Shown piece by piece: positions 1 through 5,441 of a DNA stretch of 6,202 nucleotides. The position numbers were made by a program, and so were the translations under genes. The notes below the pieces were generated by a model, which was not told where the DNA came from, ran no database searches, and worked only from the letters and a program-made list of their open reading frames with translations. Within the stretch, counting starts at the first letter, position 1. Each line of letters opens with the position of its first letter. Source of the DNA: Limnohabitans sp. GTDB taxonomy: Bacteria; Pseudomonadota; Gammaproteobacteria; Burkholderiales; Burkholderiaceae_C. The stretch lies in the NCBI GenBank assembly GCA_015657605.1, contig JACDQO010000374.1, forward strand, positions 1 through 6,202. The letters run 5' to 3'.

Positions 1-269
1 CCCGCTTTGGCCGCTGCGGCCGCATCGGCGGCGCTGCGCACCGTGCCTGCGCCCACCACAGCACCGGTCACCTCCTTGGCAATCGCTTCCATGCAGGCCA
101 GCGCCTGCGGCGTGCGCAGCGTCACCTCCAGCATGCGGATACCGCCCGCCACCAAGGCACGTGCCATGGGCACGGCGTGGGCCACATCGTGGAGCACGAT
201 CACGGGGATCACCGGGGCGTCTTGCATGACCTGCAAGGCAGTCAGCGGGGCATTGGAATTCACAGCCAT
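1..269 (-). CDS. eda: KDPG aldolase (2-dehydro-3-deoxy-phosphogluconate aldolase), 3' end outside window
   Basis: Class I aldolase of the Entner-Doudoroff pathway; it cleaves 2-keto-3-deoxy-6-phosphogluconate to pyruvate and glyceraldehyde-3-phosphate in the cytoplasm. Only the first 89 codons are present. Seen: residues 19-25 (PVIPVIV), 33-43 ([11 protein letters not shown]), 47-53 (LEVTLRT) and 73-77 (GAGTV) follow E. coli Eda closely. Glu48 and Arg52 match the catalytic Glu and phosphate/substrate Arg of the family, and Thr76 the substrate-contacting Thr. The Schiff-base lysine lies beyond the left edge and cannot be checked. The ATG at 269-267 is chosen because AAGGAG (minus strand, 282-277) sits 7 bases upstream. 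The start lies inside the end of edd, overlapping it by 10 bases in another frame, so the two are co-transcribed and probably translationally coupled. Confidence 0.95.
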   Translation of the reverse strand, partial: MAVNSNAPLTALQVMQDAPVIPVIVLHDVAHAVPMARALVAGGIRMLEVTLRTPQALACMEAIAKEVTGAVVGAGTVRSAADAAAAAKA

Positions 270-2101
270 GAGCAGGCTCCTTCTTCGGCTTTGAGCGCGT
301 GGCGGCGCATGTTGGCAAACAGTTCTCGGCCCATGCCCACGCCGTTGGCAGCGCGCAGCTCAGCAGGCATCTGGGCCAGTGGGCGGGCGGCCCATTCGGC
401 CTCGCTCACCAGCACTTGCAAAGTGCCCGCGACGCCGTCGAGGCGAATCACATCTCCGTCTTTCACCTTGGCCAGCGGGCCACCGGCAGCAGCTTCGGGC
501 GAGACGTGGATGGCGGCAGGCACTTTGCCCGAGGCCCCGCTCATGCGGCCATCGGTCACAAGTGCCACCTTGAAGCCCTTGCCCTGCAGCACCGCCAGCG
601 GCGGGGTGAGTTTGTGCAACTCGGGCATGCCATTGGCTTGTGGGCCTTGCCAGCGCACCACACACACCACATCACGGTCCAGCGCTCCGGCCTTGAAGGC
701 TTGCTGCAATTCATCTTGCGAATTGAACACGCGCGCTGGCGCTTCGATCACATGCAAAGCCTCGGGCACGGCAGAGACCTTGATCACACTGCGGCCCAGG
801 TTGCCTTGCAGCAACTTCAAACCCCCTGTGGCGCTGAACGGCTGGCTGGCCGGGCGAACCACGGTGTCGTCTTGGCTGGCCCCAATCTCACGCCAGACCA
901 ATTGCCCATCGGCTGTGCCGGGCTTGCGTGTGAACTCACGCAGACCGCCGGGGCGCACCGTCAGCACATCGGCATGCATGAAGCCGGCGTCGAGCAATTC
1001 GCGAATGATGAAACCAGGACCGCCAGCGGCCTGGAACTGGTTCACATCGGCACTGCCGTTGGGGTACACACGGCTGAGCAAGGGCACCACATCAGACAGG
1101 TCAGAAAAGTCGTCCCAATCGATCACCATGCCCGCCGCGCGCGCCACCGCCACCCAGTGGATCAAATGGTTGGTGGAGCCGCCCGTGGCCAACAACGCCA
1201 CCATGGCGTTGACAATGCTGCGCTCATCGACCAAGCGGCCGATGGGCGTGAAGTTTTTCTCTTTGACCAGCGCCAACACGGTGCGCGCAGCTTCTCGGGT
1301 CAGGTCTTGGCGCAAGCCTTGGGCCGGGTGAATGAAGGCCGTGCCCGGCACATGCAGGCCCATGGCTTCGAGCAGCATCTGGTTGCTGTTGGCCGTGCCG
1401 TAAAAAGTGCAGGTGCCTTCGCCGTGGTAGGCCTTGGACTCGGCCTCCAGCAATTCGGGGCGCCCACCAAGCCCAGTGCGGCCTGTTCGCGCACCTTGGA
1501 TTTGTCGGTGTTGGACAGCCCGCTGCCCATGGGGCCTGCGGGCACAAACACCGTGGGCAAGTGGCCAAAGTGCAAAGCGCCAATCAGCAGACCCGGCACG
1601 ATCTTGTCGCACACACCCAGCATCAGGGCGGCGTCGAACACATCGTGGCTGAGTGACACTGCCGTGGCCATGGCGATCACATCGCGGCTGAACAGGCTCA
1701 GCGTCCATGCCGGGCGTGCCTTGCGTCACACCATCGCACATGGCGGGCACGCCACCAGCGACCTGGGCGGTAGCGCCCTGCTTGCGGGCCTCGTCTTTGA
1801 TGAGATCGGGGTAGTGTTGCAGGGGCGCGTGGGCCGACAGCAGGTCGTTGTAAGCGTTGACGATGCCGATGTTGGGCGCGCGCGGGGCCACCACTTGGAT
1901 TTTGTCCAAAGCGGTGGCGCGGTCTTTGTCGCCTTGGGGCATGGCGGCAAAAGCATGGGCCACGTTGGCGCAGCCCAAGCGTTGGGCGCCTGGGTCTTGG
2001 TTGGCCGCAGCGTCGAGCTGCTGCAAATAAGCCTGCCGCGTTGGGAGGCTGCGTTCGGTGATGCGGGCCGTGACCGCAGCCACGGTGGGGTGAAGTGTCA
2101 T
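260..2101 (-). CDS. edd: 6-phosphogluconate dehydratase (Entner-Doudoroff), with two compensating frameshifts
   Basis: IlvD/Edd-family iron-sulfur dehydratase converting 6-phosphogluconate to 2-keto-3-deoxy-6-phosphogluconate. The open frame gives 613 aa, close to E. coli Edd (about 603). Seen: [13 protein letters not shown] (residues 116-128), [13 protein letters not shown] (229-241), [34 protein letters not shown] and a C-terminal GRELF motif. Residues about 133-213 do not resemble the family, but the neighbouring minus-strand frame there reads [24 protein letters not shown] and [14 protein letters not shown], all Edd-like. So there is one extra base near 1703 and one missing base near 1463. 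As read, the protein lacks the CDK cysteine motif (expected Cys164), presumed to be a cluster ligand, and should be inactive unless the indels are sequencing errors. The ATG at 2101 has an AGGAGG (2113-2108) 6 bases upstream. First gene of the edd-eda operon. Family assignment is certain; integrity is not. Confidence 0.93.
   Translation of the reverse strand: MTLHPTVAAVTARITERSLPTRQAYLQQLDAAANQDPGAQRLGCANVAHAFAAMPQGDKDRATALDKIQVVAPRAPNIGIVNAYNDLLSAHAPLQHYPDLIKDEARKQGATAQVAGGVPAMCDGVTQGTPGMDAEPVQPRCDRHGHGSVTQPRCVRRRPDAGCVRQDRAGSADWRFALWPLAHGVCARRPHGQRAVQHRQIQGARTGRTGLGGRPELLEAESKAYHGEGTCTFYGTANSNQMLLEAMGLHVPGTAFIHPAQGLRQDLTREAARTVLALVKEKNFTPIGRLVDERSIVNAMVALLATGGSTNHLIHWVAVARAAGMVIDWDDFSDLSDVVPLLSRVYPNGSADVNQFQAAGGPGFIIRELLDAGFMHADVLTVRPGGLREFTRKPGTADGQLVWREIGASQDDTVVRPASQPFSATGGLKLLQGNLGRSVIKVSAVPEALHVIEAPARVFNSQDELQQAFKAGALDRDVVCVVRWQGPQANGMPELHKLTPPLAVLQGKGFKVALVTDGRMSGASGKVPAAIHVSPEAAAGGPLAKVKDGDVIRLDGVAGTLQVLVSEAEWAARPLAQMPAELRAANGVGMGRELFANMRRHALKAEEGACSWL
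1461..1705 (-). other. Frame-switched segment inside edd
   Basis: Within this segment the Edd-like protein is encoded in a different minus-strand frame from the rest of edd. On the coding strand the entry point reads ATG GA(C)G CTG AGC CTG; dropping the C gives GMELSLFSRD, matching E. coli GMELSLLSRE. At the exit, TTG GTG GG.CGC CCC GAA needs one extra base after the G run to give [11 protein letters not shown]. The exit lies in a G/C homopolymer (ccc at 1463-1465, gggg at 1457-1460 on the plus strand), a common place for indel error. Because +1 and -1 cancel, the open frame stays unbroken and a gene caller would not flag it. Confidence 0.85.
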
Positions 2102-2123
2102 GTCTTGCCTCCTGGCGGTGACT

Positions 2124-2138
2124 GGTAACTAAATTACA
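2124..2138. promoter_or_regulatory. Probable HexR-type operator upstream of edd
   Basis: On the minus strand this 15-mer reads TGTAATTTAGTTACC, an imperfect palindrome with GTAA/TTAC arms. The HexR motif, as I remember it, is a palindrome of the type TGTAATTAAATTACA; 12 of 15 positions agree. HexR is an RpiR-family regulator that senses KDPG and controls edd, eda, zwf and related genes in many proteobacteria. The site lies 22-37 bases upstream of the edd start codon, just before the Shine-Dalgarno, where a repressor would block the promoter or early transcription. Similarity and position are observed; the regulator is inferred, and hexR is not in the window. Confidence 0.55.
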
Positions 2139-2224
2139 TCAACGATGGTAACCGTGTTCCAGTCTTGGGATGCAATGGCCAAGTTACCAAAAGGGTACAA
2201 GGTGGCTTGGGGATTTGGAGGTGT

Positions 2225-2247
2225 AAAAAAACCCGCCGAGGCGGGTT
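2225..2247 (-). terminator. Intrinsic terminator of the small membrane-protein gene
   Basis: On the minus strand a GC-rich hairpin (AACCCGCC, a two-base TC turn, GGCGGGTT) runs directly into seven T residues. It lies 20 bases after the stop codon of the gene at 2268-2519. It separates that transcript from the edd promoter region, so edd-eda should have its own promoter between about 2110 and 2224. Confidence 0.92.
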
Positions 2248-2267
2248 GATCCGTGGGCACAAGGTGT

Positions 2268-2519
2268 TCACTTGGCCGCTGGGGCCGCCGTGTTGGCCGC
2301 TGGGGCATCCGCCGCAGCGGGTGAACCCACTGGGGCAGCCGCTGGTGCTGCAGCATCTGGTGCTGGATCAGCAGGCGCTGCCACGGCGGCTGGGGCTACA
2401 GGCGCTGCTTTTTGGCTCTTGGCGATGCCAATACCCACGGCCAGCCCAATGACCAACACGATCACGCCGACCAAAATGGCCAAGACCACGGGTTGATTCT
2501 CATCTTCATTGTTTGACAT
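2268..2519 (-). CDS. Small single-pass membrane protein with Ala/Pro-rich tail, function unknown
   Basis: I do not recognise this 83-aa protein. Residues 1-10 (MSNNEDENQP) are polar and acidic. Residues 11-33 are a strongly hydrophobic segment of Val, Ile, Leu and Gly with a GxxxG spacing (Gly25, Gly29) that could support helix packing. Lys34 and Lys37 follow. Residues 38-83 are low-complexity Ala/Pro with a few Asp and Ser, probably disordered. There is no cleavage-type signal or lipobox, so the helix is more likely an anchor. Topology is ambiguous: the lysines after the helix favour a cytoplasmic tail, while Ala/Pro tails are often periplasmic. A longer in-frame start exists at 2609, but the ATG at 2519 is preferred: GGAG (2532-2529) sits 9 bases upstream, and the longer version would overlap the divergent gene. 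It ends before a strong terminator, so it is probably monocistronic. Confidence 0.75.
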   Translation of the reverse strand: MSNNEDENQPVVLAILVGVIVLVIGLAVGIGIAKSQKAAPVAPAAVAAPADPAPDAAAPAAAPVGSPAAADAPAANTAAPAAK

Positions 2520-2541
2520 GGTTGTTTTCTCCGAAAATAGT
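2513..2541 (+). promoter_or_regulatory. Probable sigma-70 promoter for the ChaC-like gene
   Basis: A perfect -35 box TTGACA (2513-2518) is followed after 17 bases by AATAGT (2536-2541), a 4/6 match to the -10 consensus. Transcription would begin near 2548, about 23 bases before the ATG at 2571. The -35 box overlaps the start codon of the divergent small gene, so the two transcription units are tightly packed. On the minus strand TACAAT (2553-2548) is a possible -10 for the small gene, but no good -35 accompanies it. Confidence 0.55.
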
Positions 2542-2637
2542 GGGCAGATTGTAATGGGACCCGATTGCACATGACCGACTCCCCCGAACAGCGCCCGGGC
2601 GTTCAGCACCCTCAGCCCAACGGCCGATGCGGCGCGT

Positions 2638-3201
2638 GTGGCCTTCAGGGGCGACTTGCTGGAGCGCTTCAGAGCGCAAACCGCCGGTCAAGACTTGTGG
2701 GTGTTCGGCTACGCGTCACTGTTGTGGCGGCCTGAATTTGAGGCACAAGAGCAGCACGCCAGCCGGGTTTGGGGCTGGCACCGGGCCCTGAAAATGTGGA
2801 GCCGCCTGAACCGAGGCAGCCCCGAATGTCCGGGCTTGGTGTTCGCTTTGTTGCCCGGCGGCAGTTGCCAAGGCATGGTGTACCGGGTGGCCCAAACCGA
2901 AGCGGACGAGGTGTTGCAGCGGCTGTGGGCACGCGAAATGCCCATGGATGTCTACACCCCGATTTGGCTGCCCTGCCAAACCCCTCAAGGCCCTGTCAAA
3001 GCACTGGCGTTCACTTTGCCGCGCAACAGCCCGAGTTTCACCGGCCACTTGACGCCCGAGACCTATCGGCACATTTTCAAAAATGCCAGTGGCCGCTATG
3101 GCACCACGCTCGACTACGCCAAACAGACCTACGACAGCCTGCGCTCGCTCGGCATCAACGATCGGGCCTTGGCCGCATTGCTGCGCCACGCCGAAGACTG
3201 A
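2638..3201 (+). CDS. ChaC-like gamma-glutamylcyclotransferase, N terminus probably frameshifted
   Basis: Resembles ChaC, a cytoplasmic enzyme that releases 5-oxoproline from glutathione (or other gamma-glutamyl compounds), leaving Cys-Gly. From the GTG at 2638 it is 187 aa. Seen: [12 protein letters not shown] (21-32), the substrate-loop motif, aligns with E. coli ChaC WIFGYGSLMWNP; GWHRA (46-50); GMVYRV (79-84); LWAREM (96-101) with Glu100 at the expected catalytic glutamate; YTPIW (106-110). The usual Gly of YGSL is Ala26 here. The GTG has no Shine-Dalgarno and the reading frame stays open upstream to 2575. An ATG at 2571, better placed behind the predicted promoter, is one frame off; removing one C from the C5 run at 2581-2585 joins them into a 209-aa protein. 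The true start is therefore probably 2571 with an indel. It ends 20 bases before pdxH on the same strand and may be co-transcribed with it. Catalytic specificity is inferred from the family. Confidence 0.85.
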   Translation: MAFRGDLLERFRAQTAGQDLWVFGYASLLWRPEFEAQEQHASRVWGWHRALKMWSRLNRGSPECPGLVFALLPGGSCQGMVYRVAQTEADEVLQRLWAREMPMDVYTPIWLPCQTPQGPVKALAFTLPRNSPSFTGHLTPETYRHIFKNASGRYGTTLDYAKQTYDSLRSLGINDRALAALLRHAED

Positions 3202-3209
3202 AGCCTGCC

Positions 3210-3215
3210 TATACT
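3210..3215 (+). promoter_or_regulatory. Possible -10 box giving a leaderless pdxH transcript
   Basis: TATACT, a 5/6 match to the -10 consensus, ends 6 bases before the pdxH ATG at 3222, so initiation would fall at or next to the A of the start codon. There is no recognisable Shine-Dalgarno in the 20-base gap after the ChaC-like gene, and no good -35 box 16-18 bases further upstream. Read-through from the upstream promoter is the alternative. Confidence 0.35.
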
Positions 3216-3221
3216 TGCCGC

Positions 3222-3854
3222 ATGAACATCGCCGACCTGCGCAAGAGCTACGAAAAAGCCGAGCTCAACGAAAACGCCTCCCATGCCGACCCTCTGAAGC
3301 AATTTGAGCATTGGCTTCAAGAGGCCATCGCCGCCGAAGTGCCCGAGCCCAACGCCATGACACTGGCCACCGTGAGCAGCCAGCTGCGGCCCAGCACCCG
3401 GGTGGTGTTGATCAAAGGCTGCGATGCGCGCGGCATTGTTTGGTACACCAACTACGACAGCCAAAAGGGCCAAGAATTGGCGGGCAACCCTTTTGCCGCC
3501 TTGCAATTCCATTGGGTGGAGCTCGAGCGCGTGGTGCGCATCGAAGGCCGGGTGGAAAAGGTCAGCGCCGAAGAAAGCGACGCCTACTTTCACAGCCGCC
3601 CACTTGATTCACGCATCGGCGCTTGGGCCTCGCCCCAAAGCCAGGTGATCGACGGGCGCACGGTGCTGGTGACGAACGCCGCCAAATACGCTGCGCAATT
3701 CATGCTCAACCCACCTCGACCGCCGCATTGGGGCGGCTTTCGCTTGGTGCCCGAGCGCTGGGAGTTTTGGCAAGGCCGCAAAAGCCGTCTGCACGACCGG
3801 CTGCGTTACACGCCCGATGCCAGCGGCTGGCTGCGCGAGCGCTTGGCGCCTTGA
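3222..3854 (+). CDS. pdxH: Pyridoxine/pyridoxamine 5'-phosphate oxidase
   Basis: FMN-dependent cytoplasmic oxidase that makes pyridoxal 5'-phosphate from PNP or PMP using oxygen, in vitamin B6 synthesis and salvage. It is 210 aa, near the 218 of E. coli PdxH. Seen: [11 protein letters not shown] (22-32), AMTLATV (45-51), RVVLIKG (60-66) with Lys65 in the FMN/PLP site, YTNYDSQKG (75-83), [14 protein letters not shown] (122-135) with Tyr122, Arg126 and Ser130 matching PLP-phosphate contacts, HWGGFRL (169-175), [13 protein letters not shown] (181-193) with Arg189 and His191 matching the substrate-binding Arg-x-His, and the family-typical C-terminal RLAP. The ATG at 3222 is preferred because upstream in-frame starts would run into the ChaC-like gene and the family N terminus begins here. 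No clear Shine-Dalgarno is visible. It faces msrA convergently across 37 bases. Confidence 0.96.
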   Translation: MNIADLRKSYEKAELNENASHADPLKQFEHWLQEAIAAEVPEPNAMTLATVSSQLRPSTRVVLIKGCDARGIVWYTNYDSQKGQELAGNPFAALQFHWVELERVVRIEGRVEKVSAEESDAYFHSRPLDSRIGAWASPQSQVIDGRTVLVTNAAKYAAQFMLNPPRPPHWGGFRLVPERWEFWQGRKSRLHDRLRYTPDASGWLRERLAP

Positions 3855-3859
3855 GTCAA

Positions 3860-3881
3860 GGGGGCCACATCATGGCCACCC
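3860..3881. other. GC-rich hairpin between convergent pdxH and msrA
   Basis: In the 37-base gap between the convergent stop codons, GGGGGCCA and TGGCC-A-CCC can pair around a CATCA loop: a 5-bp stem extended by three G-C pairs past one bulged A. No T run follows on either strand, so it is not a canonical intrinsic terminator. It may still end or stabilise either mRNA. Low confidence, since short GC hairpins are common in such DNA. Confidence 0.25.
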
Positions 3882-3891
3882 CGCTCAGGTT

Positions 3892-4422
3892 TCAGCGGAC
3901 CCAGTGCGCGAATGCTTTCTTGAACTTGGCCACCTTGGGCGCCGCCACCGCCATGCAATAGCCTTGGTAGGGGTTGCGCTCAAAAAAGTCCTGGTGGTAG
4001 TCCTCGGCCGCGCTGTAGTTGGCCAGCGCCGATACCTCGGTCACGATGGGTTGGCCAAAGGCGTTGGCTGATGTCAACTCGGCGATCAGTGCCCGAGCCT
4101 CTTGGGCCTGCTCAGGCGTGGTGAAGTAAATGCCGCTGCGGTACTGCGTGCCCACATCGTTGCCCTGGCGGTTCAAGGTGGTCGGGTCGTGGATGACAAA
4201 GAAAATCTCGAGCAAGTCGCGGGTGCTGATCTGCGCCGGGTCGTATTCGAGCTTGACCACTTCGTTGTGCCCCGAACGGCCAGTGCACACCTCCTCGTAA
4301 GTGGGGGCCACAGTCTGGCCGTTGCAGTAACCCGACTCGACGTCGGTCACGCCGCGCACTTTGACGAAAACCGCTTCGGTGCACCAAAAGCAACCGCCGC
4401 CCAAGACCAACGTTTCAGCCAT
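3892..4422 (-). CDS. msrA: Peptide methionine (S)-S-oxide reductase A
   Basis: Repairs S-epimer methionine sulfoxide in proteins and free methionine using thioredoxin. It is 176 aa, typical of compact bacterial MsrA. Seen: LGGGCFWCTEAVF (7-19) carries the catalytic Cys11 in GCFWC; VESGYCNG (28-35); PTYEEVCTGRSGHNEVV (40-56); YRSGIYF (94-100); AAEDYHQDFF (138-147); NPYQGYC (150-156) supplies the probable resolving Cys156. Residue Cys33 occupies the position that is often Ala, Ser or Thr in the GYxxG motif. The frame is open further upstream, but the ATG at 4422 is chosen because AAGGAG (4433-4428) sits 5 bases away and the family motif begins within 10 residues. The LysR gene ends 28 bases upstream on the same strand with no terminator between, so co-transcription is likely, though a functional link is not evident. 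Confidence 0.96.
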   Translation of the reverse strand: MAETLVLGGGCFWCTEAVFVKVRGVTDVESGYCNGQTVAPTYEEVCTGRSGHNEVVKLEYDPAQISTRDLLEIFFVIHDPTTLNRQGNDVGTQYRSGIYFTTPEQAQEARALIAELTSANAFGQPIVTEVSALANYSAAEDYHQDFFERNPYQGYCMAVAAPKVAKFKKAFAHWVR

Positions 4423-4450
4423 TTTGACTCCTTGTAAGACAAGCACTGGA

Positions 4451-5341
4451 TTATCCGTGGCCCGCAAGCCCCACCGACACGGCTTGGACAAAGTCCCCCA
4501 AGGCCGTTTGGTCACGGTCACTGCGCCACAGGCACCGCGTGTCGTAGCGCACATCCACGTCGTTCAGCGGCACGAACACCGCGCCCGCCAAGGCAGATTG
4601 CGCCAGCGCCTCGGGCACCAGCGCCACACCCAATCCCTGGGACACCAAAGACACCACGCTCAACCAATGGCGCAGCTCGTGCACCACGGGGGGGATCCAG
4701 CCCGACTGTTCACACAACTGCAAAATGCGTTCGTGGTAATCGGGCGAGACGGTGCGGGACACCACCACCAAGTCTTGCCCCACCAGCGCCTGCAAACCCA
4801 GACGAACCTCACCTGCCAGGGGGTGGCTGGCGGGCAAGCAGGCCACCAAAGGTTGACTGGCCACCAAAATCTGCTCAAAACCGGGCGGCACCCGGGGCGT
4901 GTGCACAAAGCCCACATCGAGCCGGTCGCGCAGCAACTCAGACAACTGCTCGGACGAACTCAACTCGCGCAGCACCAAGCGCAAACGCGGGTGGCTGGCC
5001 TGAAAACGGCTCAGGATCTGGGGCAAACCGCAATACAACATGGTGCCGGCAAAGCCAATTTGCAGCTGGCCCGATTGGCCCTCGGCCACATCGCGGGCCT
5101 CGCGCGCAGCCGCACTTGCCTGCGCCAGCAAGGCCCGGGCGGCCGGCACAAACGCCGACCCCGCAGCGGTGAGCTGCACGCCCCGGCTGTTGCGGGTGAA
5201 CAGCTGCGCCCCCACCGAGGCTTCGAGCTGCTGGATGTTCAAGCTGAGCGGCGGTTGTGAGATGGCCAAGCGCTGGGCCGCGCGGCCAAAGTGCAGCTCT
5301 TCGGCCAGCATGAGGAAATAACGCAGGTGACGGAATTCCAT
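4451..5341 (-). CDS. LysR-family transcriptional regulator, probably of gcdH
   Basis: DNA-binding regulator of 296 aa, the standard LysR length. Seen: an N-terminal winged helix-turn-helix (1-60: MEFRHLRYFLMLAEELHFGRA start, then AAQRLAISQPPLSLNIQQLE and LFTRNSRGVQLTAAG), a linker helix (about 62-90), and a ligand-binding domain from about 91 (GQLQIGFAG) to 290 with the common VVSLVSQGLGVALVPE region (229-244). The ATG at 5341 gives the canonical LysR N terminus MEFRHLRYF; no clear Shine-Dalgarno precedes it. It is divergent from gcdH across 100 bases that contain a perfect inverted repeat, the classic arrangement for a LysR protein acting on its neighbour and itself. In Pseudomonas a LysR-type protein, GcdR, activates gcdH; equivalence is inferred from position only. 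The inducer cannot be read from sequence (glutarate or a related acid is a guess). msrA follows 28 bases downstream. Confidence 0.94.
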   Translation of the reverse strand: MEFRHLRYFLMLAEELHFGRAAQRLAISQPPLSLNIQQLEASVGAQLFTRNSRGVQLTAAGSAFVPAARALLAQASAAAREARDVAEGQSGQLQIGFAGTMLYCGLPQILSRFQASHPRLRLVLRELSSSEQLSELLRDRLDVGFVHTPRVPPGFEQILVASQPLVACLPASHPLAGEVRLGLQALVGQDLVVVSRTVSPDYHERILQLCEQSGWIPPVVHELRHWLSVVSLVSQGLGVALVPEALAQSALAGAVFVPLNDVDVRYDTRCLWRSDRDQTALGDFVQAVSVGLAGHG

Positions 5342-5355
5342 GAATTAAAATAATG

Positions 5356-5378
5356 TATTGATGGATAGGCAATCAATA
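5356..5378. promoter_or_regulatory. Inverted repeat in the LysR-gcdH intergenic region, probable LysR operator
   Basis: TATTGAT (5356-5362) and ATCAATA (5372-5378) are perfect 7-base inverted arms around a 9-base spacer. The region is AT-rich compared with the surrounding genes. The repeat begins 15 bases upstream of the LysR start codon and ends 63 bases before the gcdH start, which suits a site used both for autoregulation and for control of gcdH. LysR boxes are typically T-N11-A with dyad symmetry; this is a dyad of similar size but not a strict textbook match. I see no convincing -35/-10 pair for gcdH. Confidence 0.55.
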
Positions 5379-5441
5379 TTAGACAACTATTCATCCCCGC
5401 CTGACAATCGGCTTCAAGATTTTTTCACGGAGACACCCCAC

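Noticed and set aside
177..1331. 384-codon plus-strand open frame across eda and edd
   Set aside because: Composition is Ser/Ala/Thr-rich with no recognisable motif, and it lies fully antisense to conserved edd and eda sequence.
299..2128. 609-codon open frame on the plus strand opposite edd
   Set aside because: It is antisense to a recognised edd gene, has no family resemblance, and long antisense frames are expected opposite GC-rich coding sequence.
2268..2400. Ala/Pro codon-rich stretch considered as a tandem DNA repeat
   Set aside because: The repetition follows from Ala/Pro coding bias in the tail of the small protein; no regular repeat unit is seen.
2554..2574. Six-codon open frame (MGPDCT) whose stop overlaps the ATG at 2571
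   Set aside because: No Shine-Dalgarno and too short to support; the ATGA overlap can arise by chance.
2520..2609. N-terminal extension of the small membrane protein to a start at 2609
   Set aside because: The extension would overlap the divergent ChaC-like gene and its promoter, while the ATG at 2519 has a well-placed GGAG and gives a sensible protein.
4423..4554. Upstream extension of msrA to a start at 4554
   Set aside because: It overlaps the 3' end of lysR, shows no MsrA resemblance, and the ATG at 4422 has a strong AAGGAG.
4361..5260. 299-codon plus-strand open frame opposite lysR
   Set aside because: Gln/His/Arg-rich antisense shadow of a clear LysR gene.
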